Below, piece after piece: positions 58,401-64,000 of a stretch of 64,000 nucleotides of DNA. The DNA is taken from positions 20,155,660-20,219,659 of the forward strand of contig NC_134999.1 of NCBI RefSeq assembly GCF_051020985.1, read 5' to 3'. How positions within the stretch are numbered: the first letter of the stretch is position 1; every line of letters begins with the position of its first letter. Position numbers and translations under genes: made by a program. This stretch comes from Nomia melanderi. Its lineage: Eukaryota; Arthropoda; Insecta; Hymenoptera; Halictidae. The notes under the pieces are model-generated. The model made no database searches, had not been told where the DNA came from, and saw nothing but the letters and a program-made list of their open reading frames with translations.

Positions 58401-60271
58401 GTTTCCTGCCATTCTTGACGAATTCCACGCCCACTGCGGTTTTCGTGGTACGGTCGACGATGATCCTGGTGACTCTAGAGAATTTTGATAGATGGAAGTT
58501 CGGTCTGTCGCGGATAGGTCGCAAGAAAGCCTTGTTCGCACTGACCCTGCGACCGTTCCGCAAATGTACCTGCGCGGTTGAGAACCCGATCAGCTTGTCG
58601 GTGTTATAATCGATTACGTCATAACCCAGTTCCTTGCCCGCTCGGAGAAAACGTTCCCTCAGCGGGGAGACGTACGGAGAGGTCGTGACGTCGAGGTATC
58701 CTCCGTGACCATGGAATCTGATCGAAGAATTCGTCTCGGTATAGCAGAGTCCGGTTGATCAGAATGAATCGCTTAGCTTAGGGGATCGAGGATGTTTGTC
58801 TCTGAGTAAGGCTGTCGATTTTGCAACTCAGAAATCGAGGTGTTTTAATGGACGAAAGAGGAAAACGAACGTTGCTTACGAATTTATAATTACTTCGAAT
58901 CTGCGGATCGAGGCCTAGGACAAACAATCCTTCCTTCTCATGAATTGATAATTCTCAACTATTTACTTCTTAATTTAAGTATCCATTATTCTTTACCCCG
59001 TCACTTCGAAAGTAAAGATTGACCCTTGGCACTCAGAAAGTAGGCGATATTCTTTAACACTAGATTTACAGACGATCTCTACTTTATTCTATTCTCCCTA
59101 AGAAACCACGCGTCGATATAAATCGCGAAAATTCTAGCTCCAGAGTATTGCAATGCGTAACTGCACGAATCAAACCGACTGAAACTTACGAAACAACGCT
59201 CAAAAAATTCAATACCCGTCAAACTGACAGGTCCCGTGAATCTAGTGTTAATACCACTATATTACCTCTTTCCCAATGATTCCCAAACTCTCGCATTACG
59301 TCACTCGCCGTTGCATCGCATACATCTCGAACAAATTTTACGTAATCGTTCGATCGAGTGAATTGTAATAATCCGATTCAGAGGTCACCGATGAACGTTC
59401 AACGTTAAGAAGATTCGGTTGCCAGAGCCAATATCGTTAAAGCGTTCATTATCGAACCGTTAATAATCAATGGCTACTAAACACTATTCCAATATCCCAC
59501 ACAGCGACGCGTTCCGCGGAGTAAATACGAAACTTCGTAATTCTCGAGCCAATCAGATGGCGGGAGTCGCGTCACGAGTGCCAAGGGTTAACACTAAATC
59601 CCGAATGATCTCTGCGAGCCATCAAATCGAAAGCACTTCTCATTCGAGCGGCACGCTCGGCTAAACCGGGGCCCATAGATCTCAGAACAGTACCTGAGGT
59701 CACGATCCGGGAGCTTGCAGTTCTCGGACTTCCTGAAATACGGCAGTACGTCCCGGTAACTCCATCCTGGATTGCCCTGCGCAGCCCAGTCATCGTAATC
59801 AGCCGGCGAACCCCTCGAATATATCATGAAGTTGACCACCGAGCTGCCGCCGACCGCTCTGCCGCCCGGCATGTTGCACCGACCCTCTTTCATCGACAGA
59901 CAGTAGCCGCCGGTCCCGTCCGAGCTCCTCGGCCTCGGCTCGCTCCTGTACAGCCGCACGTAGTCCGTCACGTGGAGGACCGGCGCTATCAGCGGTATGT
60001 CCGTCAGGAACATCTCGTCTTTGCCCTCTTCCAGCAGCAACACGGTCCACCTCGGGTTTTCGGTCAGACGGTTCGTGAGCAACGAGCCACCGGAACCGGC
60101 GCCGATCACGATGAAATCGTATTCGCCGGACGCCGACGACTCGTCGCGCACGGAGTCGTCCGGCGTCGACGGTAATCCCGAGAACATGTGGTACACGGTG
60201 TCCAGGAGGGCCGGTGAGAGGATGCACTGAGCTCCAGAGAGGAATAGGATCGTTGCTAATAGCCTCGGCAT
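55424..60271 (-). CDS. GMC-family FAD-dependent oxidoreductase (glucose dehydrogenase-like)
   Basis: Five coding exons: 60271-59694, 58717-58362, 57811-57494, 56741-56371 and 55861-55424 (686 aa). Members oxidise alcohols or sugars using bound FAD; the substrate here cannot be told. A signal-peptide-like N-terminus precedes the dinucleotide-binding motif YDFIVIGAGSGGS (residues 51-63). The first GMC signature is GRAVGGSSVVNFMIYSRG (137-154). The second, GALNSPQLLMLSGIG (312-326), is rebuilt exactly across the exon 2/3 junction. The catalytic pair is His590 (LGHFAGTCKM) and Asn635 (SGHTNAP). The usual proline after that histidine is Phe. Splice phases are 2, 1, 1, 0. A ~33-residue basic tail follows the last conserved block, making it somewhat longer than the usual 600-630 aa. 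It is convergent with gene B, 182 bases apart. Closely related insect genes are named glucose dehydrogenase [FAD, quinone]. Confidence 0.9.
55948..56130. mobile_element. Solitary TTAA-element terminus in GMC intron 4
   Basis: TTAACCCTTTGCAGTCCGAG at 55948 resembles the terminus of 32656-32885, but no matching right end was found. The extent given is approximate. Confidence 0.35.
56850..57048. mobile_element. TTAA element, GCACTC group, first of three abutting copies in GMC intron 3
   Basis: The left end is decayed (CTCTTAGCAAACCGAAAGC); internal AAGAAACAAAGCTAATTTAT and right end CTTCTCGAGTGTGAAGGGTTAA match the group. The terminal TTAA at 57045-57048 also begins the next element. Confidence 0.7.
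57045..57247. mobile_element. TTAA element, CTAGRTTTACGG group, second of three in GMC intron 3
   Basis: Starts TTAACACTAGATTCACGG and ends GCGTAAATCTAGTGTGAA, where the final TTAA has decayed to TGAA and overlaps the next element. Confidence 0.75.
57244..57465. mobile_element. TTAA element, GCACTC group, third of three in GMC intron 3
   Basis: Begins TGAACCCTTTGCACTTCAG and ends CTTTCGAGTGCAAAGGGTTAA. Its right edge lies 28 bases from the donor end of GMC exon 3 and supplies the stop codon met if that intron is not removed. Confidence 0.8.
59054..59251. mobile_element. TTAA element, CTAGRTTTACGG group, in GMC intron 1
   Basis: Left end TTAACACTAGATTTACAG; right end CCGTGAATCTAGTGTTAA, preceded by GTCAAACTGACAGG. 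About 198 bp, well preserved. Confidence 0.85.
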
Positions 60272-63200
60272 TGCTGAGTTTTAAAACTTTCAGGTTCGTC
60301 TGAGGTCAGGTGTGCTTTTGGAGTCCTGAAGGTTGAGGTAGTCTTGTGTTTTAGGTCTTGGATCTGAGTCTTCTTGATCTTCGAGTTAATTTACTTCTTA
60401 TTTGCTTCGTAGTCTTGACGTTTCATTGACTCAGCTTTGATTTAAGTTTCATCGACACAGCTTTGATTTAAGTTTCGTCCACACAGCTTTGATCTTCAAG
60501 TTTCGTTAACTCAGCTTCGATTTTCAAGTTTCGTTAACTCAGATTTTATTTAAGTTTCGTTAACTCAGCTTTGATTAAAGTTTCGTTAACTCAGCTTTGA
60601 TTTTCAAGTTTCATCTTGAAAGACACAGCTTTTTGCAAATTCCATTAACTCGGTTCCAATCTTCCTTCCAAATCCTCCTAAGGTTACTTATATCTTGCCT
60701 CCAGATTAGCTGGAACCTTGATATTCCCCTAATCCGACTTCACTCAACTTCAATTGCCAAATCAAACGCGTCCGACGACTCTCGAACAACTCGAGGAAAC
60801 TCGAAGCATTCGTCGCACTGATACACTCGTGAACACGTTTCCCAGAGTCCCAAGGTCGAAGGGTCGCAGCTCTGTCGACTTCGATTCAACTTTAGCCCGA
60901 ATTACGCGAGAATCACGCACGCCCATCGTGTGCAGCTCTCGCGAGCTTTATGATCGGAGACCGGGTTTCGTTGGGACGAAATCATCGAACGATCGGCGCC
61001 GAGCGGGTGGGACACCTGGAATCCTCGATAGCGTTCATACGATCAAGGCTTCGTGACGCAAGCCGGGACGCGCCGAGTCGCCTCGCGCTGCCGGACGAAT
61101 ACCAATCGCGTCGGTGTCCGACTCGTCAAAGAAATTGGGCGACGATACCTCGAATTAAATGGAGCGGCGTCGCTCGTCGAATGAACAATTGGACGTCCCG
61201 GCGTGACACTGGATACCGAGTGTCAATGTCAATGACGGTCGTAGCACCGCGCAACTATCAACTCCACCATTTCCGAAGTTGAACGCCGCCGAGAGGACGA
61301 TGCAAGTTGCGAAAGGTTGTTGATGTTCTCACGTCTTCTCCGACACCGTTTCGATTAGCATTTCGAAACACTGTTGCCACTTTATCGCGACCTCGTATCT
61401 TCTCCCCGCGGAATGGAAGATTAATCGAATTCATTGTTTTGAAACGCATCTCCATGTAAATCCCATTTAAGCAGCTTCGCGCGTCTTTGTGGCTGCAACG
61501 CAGCGATCATCGTCGGATCGTCGTCCTTTAACGCGTTAAACGAAGCTAGTTAGATCCTGACTCGCCAAGAGCGCGAACTGAAAACGAAACTTCGTTGTTA
61601 GCACTTCGTTTAGCGCGTCGCCTGTGCGGAGGAACTCGCTGCCACCGGTTGCGAACGGTTCGATGAGATTTTCCCTCGAATTCGACGGTAATTCGAGTTC
61701 AGTTTCGCGAACTTCCGTCGTCTCGGACGCGGATCGCGCGGGCGTTGGACACGATGGACACTGAACGCGGCGCGAATGCAAATAGGAGAGAAATGCAGGT
61801 TGCACGAAGCTTTTACAAGTTTGCGACGGCCCAAGGTTGCGATGTTAAGTACCTGTTTTAAAGTGGGCCGTCAACATTCTGATGTCATCGAATGTAATTC
61901 TTACGCCTGCGGATGGTGTGTTTTGGTGTCTGGTGAAAGTGTGCGGCTCCTGATCTCGTTGCGAGAGGAGAATTGGGCGGATTTCTTTTGTTTCTTCCTT
62001 CGAAATCGTTTTTTATCGAGTTTTTATGGAGTTCATGCGAGAATTTACAGAATTATCAAGTTGAATAGAAGCAGGAAGCTCCCGCGGTTCAAGAGGAGGA
62101 GTCAGTGTTATTACAGTGGTTAAAGGACTGTTTTAAATAACCACGTTTTATGTGGTACTAATAGCCATCTCCATCTTCGCTTCCTGCATCATAAAGACCC
62201 TTAATTTATCATATCGAATTATATTTAAATGGCAGACATTATTTGGAATAAGCTATTGAGCTAACGATCTATCGCGAGGAGTTGTTTTCAAGTGTCTATT
62301 CGTATTACAAGAGAGATAGCGTATTGTATGAATGATGTATAAATAAATTATTTCGATTGCTAATTCTGATCGTTTTAATTGTTATCGGTTAATTATTTCC
62401 ATTGAATTCCCTGAATGCGCTTACTCTCGACACCGTCCTCAATGGAAAGACAAACGCTCGACCATCTAGCGGCCGAACGAGTGACTAAAATCTCTCCTGC
62501 GAGTATGCAACAAGGTTATCGTTGCTGCATTCGTAGCAAGATAGAAAAAATGTATTAAATTGTTTCCAATTAACAGACAAAGCTCGTTCGTTACACGTTC
62601 CTTTACCAATTCTCATAATTTACAGCGAATTTATGTTACGAAAATATAATATAATTTTTAGTCATTTTTGAAAAGGTAATTGTTCCTTGGATGCACGATG
62701 TATGGAAGCTGAAAATAACAAGCATCGCTGCGTTGCTAATTAAAAATGGGAGTTAATTGAATAAAAACTCTGCGAAATACAACACTGCACGATGGGCTGC
62801 GTACAGTCAGGGATAAATTTTAGTTCATACGTCAGGCCGCCAGAGGGTCGCAGTGATACCCGGCACACGTTCGTGCGACGCCACACGCATACCTAATGAA
62901 ATAATTAACTAACGCGGTATTAATCAACTCTTAATCGGTCAATACATCATTCGTGCCGAGAATCCCGTTGCATTAGTCAAGGTCCCTCCAGTTTCTCAAA
63001 TAATTTCTCTATCGGAATGTCCATCGAGTTCTCCGGGAAACGAGAAACCTTAAATCGATAGACGTTTGGCGGGATCAACGGAATAATTCAAGCACGGTTA
63101 GTTCCGTTGGCTCTCAGTAGGTGGTTGAGATCATCGCGATCGATCAGAGGTATTGTTCCGCGAAAAATGATCGAATCGACGAAGAAAAATTCGCATGGAA

Positions 63201-63491
63201 GCACATCGAGGAGAGTTTTGGAGATGAGCGTCGGTATGAAGAGGAAATTAAGGTTCGTTGACATGATTTTCATGGGGAGTAAACTCTAGCGTTAGGTTAC
63301 CATTTTTTTTTCAAACGACACCGTTCAAACCGACCAGAAATAGGTTAGATTTCAAAGGGCTTCCATGGTAGCTCACTCTTAATTTTAATAATTTACATAA
63401 TTACCACGATAACAATAACGGCAGAGTGCTAAGTACAAATAAATCAAAAACATATAAATCTCAGACTCGGAAGTAAGAATTAATCTGAGCA
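60272..63491. other. Upstream region of the GMC gene, no supported gene
   Basis: Immediately upstream (about 60440-60610) is a short tandem repeat of AAGTTTCGTTAACTCAGCTT, 8 or so degenerate units. Beyond that, open frames at 60754-61282, 61536-61834, 61776-62123 and 63088-63289 lack signal peptides, domains or splice context. The GMC promoter should lie near 60280-60500 but no core element was recognised. Confidence 0.45.
60440..60610. repeat. ~20-37-bp tandem repeat upstream of the GMC start codon
   Basis: Repeats of CTCAGCTTTGATTTAAGTTT and variants occupy about 170 bases, starting about 170 bases upstream of the GMC ATG. Confidence 0.75.
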
Positions 63492-63684
63492 TTAACCCCT
63501 TGCACTCGGAAGATTTTCACTACAGATATTTTACCATTTTGTGACTCGACGAGAAACCATTACTATTTTGTTCGAATATTTCTCAAACTGATGCATTATA
63601 CAGAGTATAATATTAAATATCAAATTTTATAATTCCACTGTATAAAATCAAGCGGCGAGTGAGCTCTCGAGTGCAAAGGGTTGC
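63492..63684. mobile_element. TTAA element, GCACTC group
   Basis: Left end TTAACCCCTTGCACTCGG; right end CTCTCGAGTGCAAAGGGTTGC, where the last two bases of TTAA have decayed. Internal TTCTCAAACTGATGCATTAT matches the amplified block at 23768-24522. Confidence 0.8.
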
Positions 63685-64000
63685 CATAAGGCGTCACCCT
63701 AGAATGACCGATTAGAGTAGCAAACCCCTTGACAAAAGTAGCGGCATTCGATTCATCACCGGTACCCCGTGGAAAATCTCAAGACCCCTGAAAGCTCTAC
63801 AAGCTCCACCGGTCCTCGAAGGGTCAACGAACTCTCAGAGCCGAGTCGCAGCGATCGCTGCAACCTTCCAGTCGAAATATCCTCAAAGTCACAGTCCGCA
63901 AACACCCACCCTCACAGCCACTCTGACCCTCGTATACGTGCATGCCACATGATCAGCTGGTGTTCCCGCAGGTAACCAACTATGGTCCGTCCCTTAACCG
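63685..64000. other. Right window edge, nothing assigned
   Basis: A 68-codon plus-strand frame (63769-63975) is serine- and proline-rich with no recognised motif. The window ends before its context can be judged. Confidence 0.4.

Noticed and set aside
58097..58609. 170-codon plus-strand open frame
   Set aside because: It lies antisense to GMC exon 2 and its following intron; the minus-strand exon has conserved GMC motifs.
61776..62123. 115-codon plus-strand open frame upstream of the GMC gene
   Set aside because: No signal peptide, motif or flanking splice sites; composition like neighbouring non-coding DNA.

Overview
This 64 kb window is animal nuclear DNA, almost certainly from an insect and plausibly a bee or other hymenopteran. 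The evidence is small coding exons with GT-AG introns, an insect-type GMC oxidoreductase, arthropod-style EB-module proteins, and many short non-autonomous elements flanked by TTAA. The species cannot be fixed from sequence alone. No bacterial operons, CRISPR arrays, rRNA or recognisable tRNA genes were seen.

Layout. Positions 1-195 (minus strand) hold the first coding exon of a secreted protein that runs off the left edge. About 196-30434 has no gene I can support and is filled with dispersed TTAA elements, tandem repeats and inverted repeats. The coding core is 30435-60271. It holds three paralogous cysteine-rich genes built from EB modules: gene C (minus, 30435-32258, 223 aa, 4 modules), gene A (plus, 33813-38457, 337 aa, 6 modules) and gene B (plus, 40609-55241, 342 aa, 6 modules). 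A GMC-family FAD oxidoreductase follows (minus, 55424-60271, 5 exons, 686 aa), convergent with gene B across a 182-base gap. Positions 60272-64000 show no supported gene.

The EB cluster is the main biological content. In all three genes exon 1 encodes a signal peptide, the middle exons each encode one or two six-cysteine modules, every intron is phase 1, and a short last exon encodes a hydrophobic tail that looks like a GPI-anchor signal. Genes A and B have matching exon architecture and look like a tandem duplication; B has one extra intron inside its last module. Because the anchor sits alone in the last exon, retention of the last intron would change the C-terminus: clearly to a soluble form in A and C, less clearly in B. 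Gene A's last intron uses a GC donor. Gene C also has a 69-base intron that is open in frame and would encode a hydrophobic segment if retained.

The repeats are also informative. At least eight groups of short elements share terminal inverted repeats starting TTAAC and TTAA target duplications. Nested copies provide empty-site comparisons. Two elements have amplified an internal block in tandem. Gene introns hold several tandem arrays, including a roughly 1.1 kb array of 10-bp monomers with a 200-bp higher-order period in intron 1 of gene B. All exon models were built by hand from splice signals, reading phase and cysteine spacing, without transcript data.
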